NCBI RefSeq assembly: GCF_900111005.1
Contig: NZ_FOFV01000012.1
Coordinates: 62,001-126,000, forward strand
DNA from: Lentzea albida
GTDB lineage: Bacteria > Actinomycetota > Actinomycetes > Mycobacteriales > Pseudonocardiaceae
Direction: 5' to 3'
DNA: 64,000 nt
Notes under the pieces: generated by a model
What the model was told of the DNA's origin: nothing
The model's database searches: none
What the model saw: the letters and a program-made list of their open reading frames with translations, nothing else
Made by a program: the position numbers and the translations under genes
Shown: one piece after another, positions 42,750 through 54,133 of the stretch
Layout of the letters: each line of letters opens with the position of its first letter
Numbering within the stretch: position 1 is the stretch's first letter

Positions 42750-43553
42750 ATGACATCCAACAGCGCCCAGGCCGAGTGGTGGAACGCAGCGGGGCAGGGC
42801 TGGGCGAACGCGCAGGACATCGTGGGTCTGATGCTGCGGCCCTTCCAGGACGTGCTCGTCGACGCCGCGGCCCGGCGCCCGCGCACCAGCGTTCTCGACG
42901 TCGGGTGCGGTACGGGTGCCGTCACGAGGGCGATCGCCGAGGCCACCGGGGCGGCCTGCGTGGGCGTCGACATCGCCGAGTCGATGCTCGAAGCCGCCCG
43001 CGCGCACGGCAAGGCGGAATACGTCCGGGCGGACGCGCAGGTGCACACGTTCGACAGGAGCTTCGACCTGGTCGTGAGCCGGTTCGGGGTCATGTTCTTC
43101 GACGACCCGACGGCCGCCTTCGCGAACCTGCGCAGGGCCGCGACCGGCGAACTCTGCTTCATCACCTGGCGCGGCAGGGACGAGAACCCGTTCATGACCA
43201 CCGCCTCCGAAGTCGCGGCGACGCTGGCACCCGACGCACCGGCACCGGACCCGAACGGTCCCGGCCCGCACGCGTTCGCCGACCCCGGCCACACCCGCTC
43301 CGTTCTCGCGGACGCGGGCTGGACGGGGATCGACGTCCAGCCGGTCGATCGGACCTGCACGATCCCCGAGAACCTGCTCGCCATGTACCTGAGCAACCTC
43401 GGCCCCATCTCCCGCGCGCTCGCCGCCGTACCCGAAGAGGACCGCCCGGGGATGCTGGCCGGCGTCCGGAGCGCGTTCGACGGCTTCGTGCACGGCGACG
43501 AGGTGCGGGTGCCCGCCGCGTGCTGGCAGGTCACCGCGTCAGCTCCACTCTGA
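42750..43553 (+). CDS. SAM-dependent class I methyltransferase
   Basis: Rossmann-fold methyltransferase of 267 residues. Motif I is VLDVGCGTGAVTR at 48-60, followed by GVDIAESMLEAARAH (motif II acidic residue), FDLVVSRFGVMFFDDPTAAFANLRRA (motif post-I to IV) and ITWRGRDENPFM. The ATG is only a short distance from the predicted promoter. Together with the divergent MerR gene it looks like a stress-inducible small-molecule methyltransferase. Substrate unknown. Its 3' end overlaps convergent hsaB by 15 bases. Confidence 0.87.
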   Translation: MTSNSAQAEWWNAAGQGWANAQDIVGLMLRPFQDVLVDAAARRPRTSVLDVGCGTGAVTRAIAEATGAACVGVDIAESMLEAARAHGKAEYVRADAQVHTFDRSFDLVVSRFGVMFFDDPTAAFANLRRAATGELCFITWRGRDENPFMTTASEVAATLAPDAPAPDPNGPGPHAFADPGHTRSVLADAGWTGIDVQPVDRTCTIPENLLAMYLSNLGPISRALAAVPEEDRPGMLAGVRSAFDGFVHGDEVRVPAACWQVTASAPL

Positions 43554-44089
43554 CTGGCGCTGCCACGTCAGGAGGGTGTCGAGCACCTCGCCGGACCAGC
43601 CGCGCGGGTCCAGCTCGGCGTGCGAGGCGTACCGGCCGCGGTAGAACAGCAGCGGCTGCGCCTCGCGCACCGGGCCCAGCTCGACCACGGAACCGACGAC
43701 CATGTGGTGGTCGCCGGCGTCGTGCACCACCGACACCTCGCAGTCGACCCACGTCAGGGTGCCGTCGAGCACCGGAGCGCCGGTGGCCGACGGCGTCCAC
43801 GACACCCCGGCGAACTTGTCCGCGCCCGCCCTGCCGAACACCGTGGAGATCTCCCGCTGGTCCTCCGCCAGCACGTTCACGCAGAACGAGCCGGAGGACG
43901 CCATCGCCGCCCAGCTGCGCGAGGTCCGCTGTGGACAGAACACCACCAGCGGCGGGTCCAGCGAGAGAGCCGCGAACGCCTGGCAGGCGAACCCGACGGG
44001 GCCCTCGGCGGACATGCCGGTCACCACGGTCACCCCGGTGCAGAAGTGGCCGAGCACGGAACGGTAGCGGGCCGTTACCTCTGACCGCA

Positions 44090-44090
<1 letters not shown>
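43539..44090 (-). CDS. hsaB: Flavin reductase HsaB
   Basis: Flavin reductase-like split-barrel protein, 183 residues: YRSVLGHFCTGVTVVTGM, GFACQAFAALSLDPPLVVFCPQRTSRSW, SGSFCVNVLAEDQ and HHMVVGSVVELG. HsaB uses NADH to make reduced flavin for the HsaA oxygenase that hydroxylates 3-HSA. The ATG overlaps the hsaC stop (TAATG). It is the last gene of the hsa operon. Confidence 0.93.
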
Positions 44091-46974
<2,884 letters not shown>

Positions 46975-46978
<4 letters not shown>

Positions 46979-47985
46979 CGGACGTTCTCCCTGCTCAGCT
47001 CCAGTGCGATGTCGATCAGCTGGTCCTCCTGCCCGCCGACGAGCTTGCGCTCGCCCGCGCGGACGAGGATCTGCGCGCCGGACACGCCGTAGCGCTGTGC
47101 CTGCGTGTAGGCGTGTTTGAGGAAGCTGGAGTAGACGCCCGCGTAGCCCATCATCAGCGCCATCCGGTCGAGCAGGCACTCGTCGGGCATGACGGGCCGG
47201 ACGACGTCCTCGGCCGCATCCACGATCTTGAAGAAGTCGACGCCGGTCTCGAAGCCGAGCTTGTCGCAGACGCCGACGAACGCCTCCAGCGGCGTGTTCC
47301 CCGCTCCCGCACCGAATCCGCGCACGCTGCCGTCGATCTGCTCGGCACCCGCCCGTGCCGCGGCGACGGAGTTCGCGACGCTCAGCCCGAGGTTCTCGTG
47401 CCCGTGGAAGCCGACCTGGGCGTCCTTTCCCAGTTCCGCGACCAACGCCTCGACGCGCTCGGAGACCTGCTCCAGCACCAGGGCTCCGGCCGAGTCGACC
47501 ACGTAGACGCACTGGCAGCCCGCGTCGGCCATGATCCGCGCCTGCTTCGCCAACGCCTCCGGCGGCTGCGAGTGGGCCATCATCAGGAACCCGACGGTCT
47601 CCAGCCCGCGTTCGCGGGCCAGCTGGAAGTGCTGCACGGACACGTCGGCCTCGGTGCAGTGCGTGGCGATCCGCACGATCGAGGCGCCGTTGTCCTGGGA
47701 GACGAGGATGTCGTCCTTCACCCCGACACCCGGCAGCATCAGCACGGCGATCCTGGCCCGCGTCGCGGTCTCGGCCGCGATCTTGATGAGCTCCTGCTCC
47801 GGCGTGTGGCTGAAGCCGTAGTTGAACGACGACCCGCCCAGCCCGTCGCCGTGCGTCACCTCGATCACCGGCACCCCGGCGCCGTCGAGTGCCGCGACGA
47901 TCGAGCGCACGTCGTCCGCCGTGAACTGGTGTCGCTTGTGGTGCGAGCCGTCACGCAGTGACGTGTCGGTGAGCCGCAGCTGCAT
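46975..47985 (-). CDS. hsaF: 4-hydroxy-2-oxoacid aldolase HsaF
   Basis: Class II pyruvate aldolase of 336 residues: [10 protein letters not shown] at 6-15 (catalytic arginine and metal region), [33 protein letters not shown] and [18 protein letters not shown] (metal histidines). It splits the 4-hydroxy-2-oxohexanoate from ring A degradation into pyruvate and an aldehyde that is passed to HsaG, with which it forms a channelling complex. Start lies inside the hsaG 3' end by 35 bases; it overlaps hsaA. Confidence 0.94.
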
Positions 47986-48829
47986 TGGCGATCTCCTCCC
48001 CCACCTTGGTCGCGGCGGCCGTCATGATGTCGAGGTTCCCGGCGTACTCGGGCAGGAAGTCGCCCGCTCCCGCGACCTCGACGAAGATCGCGACGCGGCC
48101 GGCGTCGTACTGCGGTTCGCGCAGCAACCGGAATCCCGGCACGTACGAACGGATGTCCGTCTCCATGCGCGCGATCGAGTCGGTGATCGGGTCCGGGTCG
48201 GTGTCCTCGGGGATCGCGCAGAAGATCGTGTCGCGCATGATCATCGGCGGGTCGGCCGGATTCAGCACGATGATCGCCTTGCCCTTCGCGGCACCCCCGA
48301 TCTCCTCGATGCCCCGGCTGGTCGTGCGGGTGAACTCGTCGATGTTGGCCCGTGTGCCCGGCCCCGCCGACACCGACGCGACGCTCGCGACGATCTCGGC
48401 GTACGACACCGGTACGACCCGGGACACCGCGTGCACCATGGGGATCGTGGCCTGGCCACCGCACGTGATCAGGTTGATGTTGGGCGCGTCCGCGTGCTCA
48501 CCGAGGTTGACCGGCGGCACGACGTGCGGCCCGACCGCAGCCGGTGTCAGGTCGATCGCCCGCACGCCCGCCTCGGCGTAGCGCGGCGCGTTGGCCCGGT
48601 GCACCGCCGCGGACGTCGCCTCGAACACGACGTCCGGCAGTTCGTCCTGGCGCAGCAACCACTCCGCGCCGTCCACCGAGACCTCGAGCCCCAGATCGGC
48701 CGCGCGCCGCAGCCCCTCGCTGGCCGGGTCGATGCCCACCATCCAGCGCGGTTCCAGCGCGTCCGAGCGCAGGAGCTTGTAAAGCAGGTCCGTGCCGATG
48801 TTGCCGGAGCCGACGATGGCCGCCTTCAC
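47951..48829 (-). CDS. hsaG: Acylating aldehyde (propanal) dehydrogenase HsaG
   Basis: 292-residue acylating dehydrogenase: Rossmann motif [10 protein letters not shown], catalytic Cys123 ([12 protein letters not shown]), [11 protein letters not shown] and [14 protein letters not shown]. It oxidises the aldehyde released by HsaF to its CoA ester with NAD. GTG start, 9 bases after the hsaE stop, and it overlaps hsaF. Confidence 0.95.
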   Translation of the reverse strand: MKAAIVGSGNIGTDLLYKLLRSDALEPRWMVGIDPASEGLRRAADLGLEVSVDGAEWLLRQDELPDVVFEATSAAVHRANAPRYAEAGVRAIDLTPAAVGPHVVPPVNLGEHADAPNINLITCGGQATIPMVHAVSRVVPVSYAEIVASVASVSAGPGTRANIDEFTRTTSRGIEEIGGAAKGKAIIVLNPADPPMIMRDTIFCAIPEDTDPDPITDSIARMETDIRSYVPGFRLLREPQYDAGRVAIFVEVAGAGDFLPEYAGNLDIMTAAATKVGEEIANAAAAHRHVTA

Positions 48830-48838
48830 CCAGTCACC

Positions 48839-49609
48839 TCACTCGAATTTCAGGTCGACGGAGCCGAGTCCGGCGAACTCGGCGTGGAACTCGTCGCCGG
48901 GCCTGGCGTCGATGGCACGGGTGCACGACCCGGGCAGCACGATGTCGCCCGCCAGCAGCCGGACGCCGAAGCCCGCGACCTTCGCCGCGAGCCACGCCAC
49001 GGCGATCGCCGGATCGCCCAGCACGGCGTCACCCCGTCCTTCGGCGACCACCTCGCCGTTGCGCCGCAACGTGGCCGCGACCGCGCCGATGTCCAGTTCG
49101 GACGGACGCACGCGCTCCGACCCGAGCATGAACCCGGCCGACGACGCGTTGTCGGCGATGGTGTCCTGCAGGCCGATCCGCCAGTTCTCGATCCGGCTGT
49201 CGATCAGCTCGATGGCCGGGACGACGAACTCGGTCGCCTCCAGCACGTCCTGCACGGTGCAGCCCTCGCCCGGCAGGTCGCGGGCCAGCAGGAACGCGAT
49301 CTCCACCTCCACCCTCGGGTAGAGGTACGCCGAGGCGTCCGCGGTACCGGCGAGCTGCATGTCGTCGAGCAGGTGGCCGTAGTCCGGTTCGTCGACGCCC
49401 ATCATCTGCTGCATCGCCAGTGACGACAGGCCGACCTTGTGCCCGATGACGTCGCGGTTGCGGTGGCGGACGTTCAGCAGCTGGATCTCGTACGCGTCGA
49501 CGACGTCGATCTCGGGATACAGCTCCACCAGCGGTTTGATGGGCACACGGTCGCGTTCCGCCGTGCGCAGCAGTTCGGCGGCCGCCTCCCTGGACTGGAT
49601 CGTCAGCAC
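48839..49609 (-). CDS. hsaE: 2-hydroxyhexa-2,4-dienoate hydratase HsaE
   Basis: Metal-dependent hydratase of 256 residues: VDAYEIQLLNVRHRNRDVIGHKVGLSSLAMQQMMGVDEPDYGHLLDDM, PRVEVEIAFLLARDLPGEG (metal-binding Glu pair) and ELIDSRIENWRIGLQDTIADNASSAGFMLG. It hydrates the dienoate released by HsaD. GTG start with AGGAGG four bases away; its start overlaps the stop of the flavoprotein gene by 7 bases, making it the second gene of the operon. Confidence 0.93.
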   Translation of the reverse strand: MLTIQSREAAAELLRTAERDRVPIKPLVELYPEIDVVDAYEIQLLNVRHRNRDVIGHKVGLSSLAMQQMMGVDEPDYGHLLDDMQLAGTADASAYLYPRVEVEIAFLLARDLPGEGCTVQDVLEATEFVVPAIELIDSRIENWRIGLQDTIADNASSAGFMLGSERVRPSELDIGAVAATLRRNGEVVAEGRGDAVLGDPAIAVAWLAAKVAGFGVRLLAGDIVLPGSCTRAIDARPGDEFHAEFAGLGSVDLKFE

Positions 49610-51060
49610 CTGGCCTCCTTCGCGACGTGACTTCCCGCCCGGCGACCGGAGAAGACGCAGTCGGCGAGCGCGAGGCCGCTGACGTAGGACTCCGAGCACA
49701 CGCCGACCGCCGACCTGCCGGCCGCGTACAACCCCGGAACCCCCTGCACCTGGCCCGTGTCCTCGTCCACGACGAGCCCGCCGAGCGTGAGCATCGGGCA
49801 CGGGTAGCCGAACCCCGCGCGCACCGACACGTTGATCAACGAATAGGGCGGCGTCCCGAACGGCTCGGGCGTCGCGATACCGGCCTTGCGGGCCACTTCC
49901 TCGATCGTGGGCGCGGTGACGAGGCCACGACCGAGCAGGTGGCGGACCTGCCAGCGCTGGAACGGCGCGGTCTGCGTCTTCACCTGCGCACGGGCCACCT
50001 GGAGGATCTCGTCGTCGACCAGCAGCCACGCCTTGCCGCCCCGCGCGACGATCTCGCTCCCGTTGGCTGCGCCGTACAACCTCGCGTCACCGAAGCGCTG
50101 TCCCGCCGAGTCGACCAGGACACCGCGCTGCAAGGCACTGGGCGGTGTGACGAACCGCCACACCGAGATCCTGTCCATCCGCGCGGTCCTCCCCCCGGCG
50201 GCGACGCCGAGCCGGATCCCGCCGCCGTCGTCACCGGGCGTGCCGAGCGCGAGTCCGCCGCGGTGGGCCGGTGCGTGCTCGTGCACCAGGGCCCTGTCGG
50301 CGATGAAGCCGCCGGCCGCGATGACCACGCCCTGCCCGGCGGTGATCACCAACGGCCGGCTGAACCGTTCGAGCCGTGCGGCCAGCCCGAACAGCCTCCT
50401 GCCCAACGGCGGGTAGTACAGCCACGGTTTGGCGCCCGCCTTGGACAACGCGCTGTGCAGGACGCGCGGCAGACCGGTGAGCGCACGGCACCGCACGCCC
50501 GTCACGCGGCCGTTCTCCTGGACCAGTTCGACGGCGCGGGTCTGCGGCATGATCCGCACGCCCGCGCGCCGGGTCGCCTCGGCCAGCCGGGTGAAGAACT
50601 CCCTGCCCGACGTGCCCTTCGCCCTGGTGCGGTGCCCGCGGGGCGCCGGGTCGGGCCAGGCGTCCTCGCTGCCGGACAGGTAGAGGTAGTAGTCGTCGGT
50701 CGGGTACGAGGTCTTGAACGGCGACAGCCGCGCGTCGAACGGCACACCCTGGTCCTCGAGCCAGGCCAGCATCTTCGCGCTGTCCTCGCAGAAGCGCCGC
50801 AGGGTCTCCGGCGACACGGCGTCGCGGACCTCGTGCCACAGGTAGGAGTACATCGCGTCGACCGAGTCCGGCACACCCGCCTCGACCTGCTGCCGCGTCC
50901 CGCCACCCGCGTAGACGACCCCGCCGGACAACGCGGTCGCGCCCCCGCCACCGAACCGGTCCAGCACCACCACGGACGCACCGGACGCGGCGGCCTCGAC
51001 GGCGGCGCACGCGCCGGCCGCGCCGAAGCCGATGACGACCACGTCCGCGGTGACCTCCAC
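49603..51060 (-). CDS. FAD-dependent oxidoreductase, KstD/fumarate-reductase superfamily, first gene of the hsa operon
   Basis: 485-residue flavoprotein: FAD motif VIGFGAAGACAAVEAA at 9-24, GGGGATALSGGVVYAGGG, RTRAKGTSGREFF and C-terminal GLYAAGRSAVGVCSESYVSGLALADCVFSGRRAG. It belongs to the KstD/fumarate-reductase superfamily but lacks the KstD catalytic motifs (no YSDYYPE, no Tyr-Gly pair), so it is not a delta1-dehydrogenase of the usual type. It may be a 3-ketosteroid delta4(5alpha)-type or related steroid dehydrogenase. It leads the hsaEGFADCB operon, divergent from kstD across a promoter holding KstR boxes, which links it to ring degradation. No equivalent sits here in M. tuberculosis. 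Confidence 0.82.
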   Translation of the reverse strand: MEVTADVVVIGFGAAGACAAVEAAASGASVVVLDRFGGGGATALSGGVVYAGGGTRQQVEAGVPDSVDAMYSYLWHEVRDAVSPETLRRFCEDSAKMLAWLEDQGVPFDARLSPFKTSYPTDDYYLYLSGSEDAWPDPAPRGHRTRAKGTSGREFFTRLAEATRRAGVRIMPQTRAVELVQENGRVTGVRCRALTGLPRVLHSALSKAGAKPWLYYPPLGRRLFGLAARLERFSRPLVITAGQGVVIAAGGFIADRALVHEHAPAHRGGLALGTPGDDGGGIRLGVAAGGRTARMDRISVWRFVTPPSALQRGVLVDSAGQRFGDARLYGAANGSEIVARGGKAWLLVDDEILQVARAQVKTQTAPFQRWQVRHLLGRGLVTAPTIEEVARKAGIATPEPFGTPPYSLINVSVRAGFGYPCPMLTLGGLVVDEDTGQVQGVPGLYAAGRSAVGVCSESYVSGLALADCVFSGRRAGSHVAKEARC

Positions 51061-51070
51061 GCAACCCTCC

Positions 51071-51102
51071 TGGAACAGGCTCTTGGCCAGAAACAGGTTC
51101 TT
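51071..51102. promoter_or_regulatory. Tandem KstR-like half-sites upstream of the flavoprotein-hsa operon
   Basis: Two direct repeats related by the 14-mer GAACAGGCTCTTGG / AAACAGGTTCTTGG. The second (AGAAACAGGTTCTT at 51089-51102) has both KstR cores; the first has only AAC. They start 11 bases before the flavoprotein gene. Confidence 0.65.
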
Positions 51103-51156
51103 GGTGAGTCGACTTGCCTGGAACTCCTACACCATAGCGCCAAACCGCCTCAGAAC

Positions 51157-51170
51157 TATAACCTGTTCTA
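51157..51170. promoter_or_regulatory. KstR operator upstream of kstD
   Basis: TATAACCTGTTCTA matches all fixed positions of TnnAACnnGTTnnA. It lies 22 bases before the kstD start in the flavoprotein-kstD divergent promoter. Confidence 0.92.
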
Positions 51171-51192
51171 GTCTGAGCTTCCGGGAGGTGCG

Positions 51193-52764
51193 ATGTACGA
51201 CGTGATCGTCGTCGGCAGTGGCGCGGCGGGCATGACAGCCGCGCTCTGCACCGCTCAACACGGCCTGCGGACCTTGATCATCGAGAAGGCCGCGCACTAC
51301 GGCGGGTCCACCGCGAGGTCCGGTGGCGGCATCTGGGTGCCGAACAACGCCGTGGTCGCCGCCAACGGCGTCAGCGACTCACCGGAGCGGGCCGGCACCT
51401 ACCTGGGGCACATCGCGCCCGAGGTCCCCGCCGAGCTGCGCCAGGCGTTCCTGGACGCGGGACCGGCCATGCTGGCGTTCGTCCGCGCGCACACACCGCT
51501 GGAGTTCCGCTGGGTCCGCGACTACTCCGACTACTACCCGGAGGCGCCCGGCGGGCAGCCGCGGGGCCGGTCGGTCGAGCCGTTGCCGTTCAGGACGAAG
51601 CTGCTTGGCGAGGAGGTCGAGGACCTCGAACCGCCGTACGTGCCGACGCCCGCGGGCATCGTGATCACCCAGACCGACTACCGCTGGCTGACGCTGATCG
51701 GACGGCACCCGCGCGGAATCGCCACCGCGGTCAAGGTGTTCGCCCGCCGGTTCCTGCCGGGCCGCCGCCTCACCATGGGCCAAGCGCTGACCGCGGGACT
51801 GCGAGCGGGCCTGAAAGCACTGAACGTCGAGATCAGGCTCAACACGGCGATGACCGACCTGCACCACGAGAACGGCCGCGTCGCCGGAGTGCTCGTCGGC
51901 GAGAAGCTCATCCTGGCGAAGCACGTGGTGCTGGCGTGCGGTGGCTTCGAGCACAACGAGCAGATGCGCAAGCAGCACCAGAACATCGGTACCGAGTGGA
52001 CGGTCGGCGCCAAGGCCAACACGGGAGACGGCATCGAAGCAGGTCAACGCGCCGGCGCGGCCGTGGGGCTGATGGACGACGCCTGGTGGGGCCCGTCCGT
52101 CCCGTTGCCGCGCGGCCCGTTCTTCCTGCTGGCGGAACGGTCGCTGCCCGGCTGCGTGCTGGTCGACAAGACCGGACGCCGGTTCGTCAACGAGTCGGCG
52201 CCCTACATCGACGTGGTCAACGCGATGACCGGCGACACCTGGCTGGTGTTCGACCACTCCTACCGCGGCCGCTACCCGTTCTGCGGCATCCCGCCACGGC
52301 GTCCGCTCCCCCGGCGGTGGAAGGACTCCGTCCTCACCGCTCCCAGCCTCGAAGAACTCGCGCAGCAGGCCGATCTGCCGGAACTCGTGGACACCGTACG
52401 GCGGTTCAACGCGCTCGCGGTCGCCGGGGAGGACCCCGACTTCCACCGCGGCGACAGCGCGTACGACCGCTACTACGGCGATCCCCGCACCAAGCCCAAC
52501 CCCAACCTGGCGCCGCTGACCACCGGACCGTTCTACGCGGTCAGGATCGTGCCGGGCGACCTCGGCACCAAGGGCGGCCTGCGCACCGACGCCTCCGCGC
52601 GGGTGCTGCGCGAGGACGGTTCGGTGATCGAGGGCCTGTACGCGGCGGGCAACACCAGCGCTTCCGTCATGGGCCACACCTACGCGGGCGCGGGCGCCAC
52701 CCTCGGACCGGCGATGACGTTCGGATACCTCGCCGGCCTCGACATCACTGGAGGAGAGCGATGA
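51193..52764 (+). CDS. kstD: 3-ketosteroid delta1-dehydrogenase KstD
   Basis: 523-residue flavoenzyme with FAD motif VVGSGAAG at 6-13, YSDYYPE at 111-117, Tyr338 (NESAPY), Tyr497 and Gly501 (HTYAGAG), and VPGDLGTKGG near 454: all KstD catalytic positions are kept. It introduces the C1-C2 double bond in ring A, which together with KshAB 9-alpha-hydroxylation opens ring B. No signal peptide, unlike the paralogue at 14.8 kb. The ATG follows GGGAGGT; the stop overlaps the kshA ATG (ATGA). First gene of kstD-kshA-79-residue gene-kshB-chsH3. Confidence 0.95.
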   Translation: MYDVIVVGSGAAGMTAALCTAQHGLRTLIIEKAAHYGGSTARSGGGIWVPNNAVVAANGVSDSPERAGTYLGHIAPEVPAELRQAFLDAGPAMLAFVRAHTPLEFRWVRDYSDYYPEAPGGQPRGRSVEPLPFRTKLLGEEVEDLEPPYVPTPAGIVITQTDYRWLTLIGRHPRGIATAVKVFARRFLPGRRLTMGQALTAGLRAGLKALNVEIRLNTAMTDLHHENGRVAGVLVGEKLILAKHVVLACGGFEHNEQMRKQHQNIGTEWTVGAKANTGDGIEAGQRAGAAVGLMDDAWWGPSVPLPRGPFFLLAERSLPGCVLVDKTGRRFVNESAPYIDVVNAMTGDTWLVFDHSYRGRYPFCGIPPRRPLPRRWKDSVLTAPSLEELAQQADLPELVDTVRRFNALAVAGEDPDFHRGDSAYDRYYGDPRTKPNPNLAPLTTGPFYAVRIVPGDLGTKGGLRTDASARVLREDGSVIEGLYAAGNTSASVMGHTYAGAGATLGPAMTFGYLAGLDITGGER

Positions 52765-53897
52765 CGCAGGACGGTGTGCGGACGATCGACGCGGGCGCGC
52801 CGCCGGCCCGGTTCGCGCGCGGCTGGCACTGCCTCGGCCTCGCGAGCCACTTCCGCGACGGCAAGCCGCACGCCGTCGAGGCGTTCGGCACGAAGCTCGT
52901 GGTGTTCGCCTCGGAGGACGGCGAGATCAACGTGCTCGACGGGTACTGCCGGCACATGGGCGGCGACCTCACCCAGGGCACGGTCAAGGGCAACACCATC
53001 GCCTGCCCGTTCCACGACTGGCGCTGGGCGGGCAACGGCCGCTGCGTCGACATCCCCTACGCCAAGCGGGTCCCGCTGCGGGCGCGCACCCGGTCGTGGA
53101 TCACGCTGGAGGAGAACAAACAGCTCTTCGTGTGGAACGACCCGCAGGGCAACCCGCCGCCCGAGCACGTCACGATCCCGCGCATCGACGCGGCGTTCTC
53201 GACCGAGTGGAGCAACTGGACCTGGGACTCCGTCGTCATCGACAACGCGAACTGCCGCGAGATCATCGACAACGTCGTCGACATGGCCCACTTCTTCTAC
53301 ATCCACTTCGCGTTCCCGACCTACTTCAAGAACGTGATGGAGGGCCACGTCGCCTCGCAGTACCTGACCACGCGCGGCCGTCCGGACGTGGCGATGGGCT
53401 CGAACTACACCGGTGACGTGGAAGTCCGGTCGGAGGCCGCGTACTACGGGCCGTCATACATGATCGACTACCTGTGGAACGACTACAAGGGCCTCGAGAT
53501 CGAGACCGTGCTGATCAACTGCCACTACCCGATCTCGCCGACGTCGTTCAAGCTCCAGTGGGGCGCGATCGTGAAGAAGCTGCCGGGCGTGGACGACGAG
53601 CACGCCGACAAGATCGCGGCGAAGTTCGCGCGCGGCATCGGGGTCGGGTTCCTGCAGGACGTCGAGATCTGGCAGAACAAGTCGCGCGTCGACAACCCGT
53701 TGCTGTGCGAGGAGGACGGTCCGGTCTACCAGCTCCGGCGCTGGTACGAGCAGTTCTACGTCGACGTCGAGGACGTCAGCGACGACATGGTGCGGCGCTT
53801 CGAGTTCGAGGTCGACACGAGCAGGGCGATCGAGGTGTGGGAGAAGGAGGTCGCCGAGAACCTGGCCAGGCAGCAGCCCCAGGAGCAGGCGACGTGA
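52761..53897 (+). CDS. kshA: 3-ketosteroid 9-alpha-hydroxylase oxygenase KshA
   Basis: Rieske non-heme iron oxygenase of 378 residues. Rieske ligands are Cys63, His65, Cys82 and His85 (CRH...CPFHDW). The mononuclear iron site has Asn171, Asp174 with His177 and His182 (NVVDMAHFFYIHF) and Asp300. Numbering is shifted by four from M. tuberculosis KshA. It hydroxylates C9 of ADD/AD. ATG overlaps kstD stop; its stop overlaps the GTG of the next small gene. Normally partner KshB is unlinked or separately placed, here it is seven genes-worth closer: only the 79-residue gene intervenes. Confidence 0.96.
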   Translation: MTQDGVRTIDAGAPPARFARGWHCLGLASHFRDGKPHAVEAFGTKLVVFASEDGEINVLDGYCRHMGGDLTQGTVKGNTIACPFHDWRWAGNGRCVDIPYAKRVPLRARTRSWITLEENKQLFVWNDPQGNPPPEHVTIPRIDAAFSTEWSNWTWDSVVIDNANCREIIDNVVDMAHFFYIHFAFPTYFKNVMEGHVASQYLTTRGRPDVAMGSNYTGDVEVRSEAAYYGPSYMIDYLWNDYKGLEIETVLINCHYPISPTSFKLQWGAIVKKLPGVDDEHADKIAAKFARGIGVGFLQDVEIWQNKSRVDNPLLCEEDGPVYQLRRWYEQFYVDVEDVSDDMVRRFEFEVDTSRAIEVWEKEVAENLARQQPQEQAT

Positions 53898-54133
53898 GCG
53901 AGCGCGACGAGTTCCTGAAGGGCGGCATGGTTCCCGTGGGCTGCGACTGCGGGAACCGGGTGCTGGTGAAGAAGAACAGCCCGCAGCACACCAGCGTGCA
54001 GTGGCTCTCCGACACCAAGACCTGTCCCGAGTTGTGCGGTGCACGGGCCGCCTTGGTGCCGACCTGCCTGCGGTTGCGCGACAGCATCGAGAAGGCCGTG
54101 CGCGAGGGGACGCTGGAGGTCGCCGATGGCTGA
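53894..54133 (+). CDS. 79-residue Cys-rich protein of unknown function between kshA and kshB
   Basis: A tiny gene starting with GTG overlapping the kshA stop (GTGA) and ending 8 bases inside kshB. The 79-residue product has five cysteines (Cys17, Cys19, Cys44, Cys48, Cys58) in CDCGN and CPELC, and one histidine (His32). The first half looks like a beta ribbon (VPVGCDCGNRVLVKK), the second is helical (LRLRDSIEKAVREGTL). It could bind zinc or an Fe-S cluster or act as a small assembly or electron-transfer factor for the Rieske oxygenase pair. I recognise no family. Tight translational coupling on both sides makes it a real gene and ties it to KshAB. Confidence 0.82.
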   Translation: MSERDEFLKGGMVPVGCDCGNRVLVKKNSPQHTSVQWLSDTKTCPELCGARAALVPTCLRLRDSIEKAVREGTLEVADG

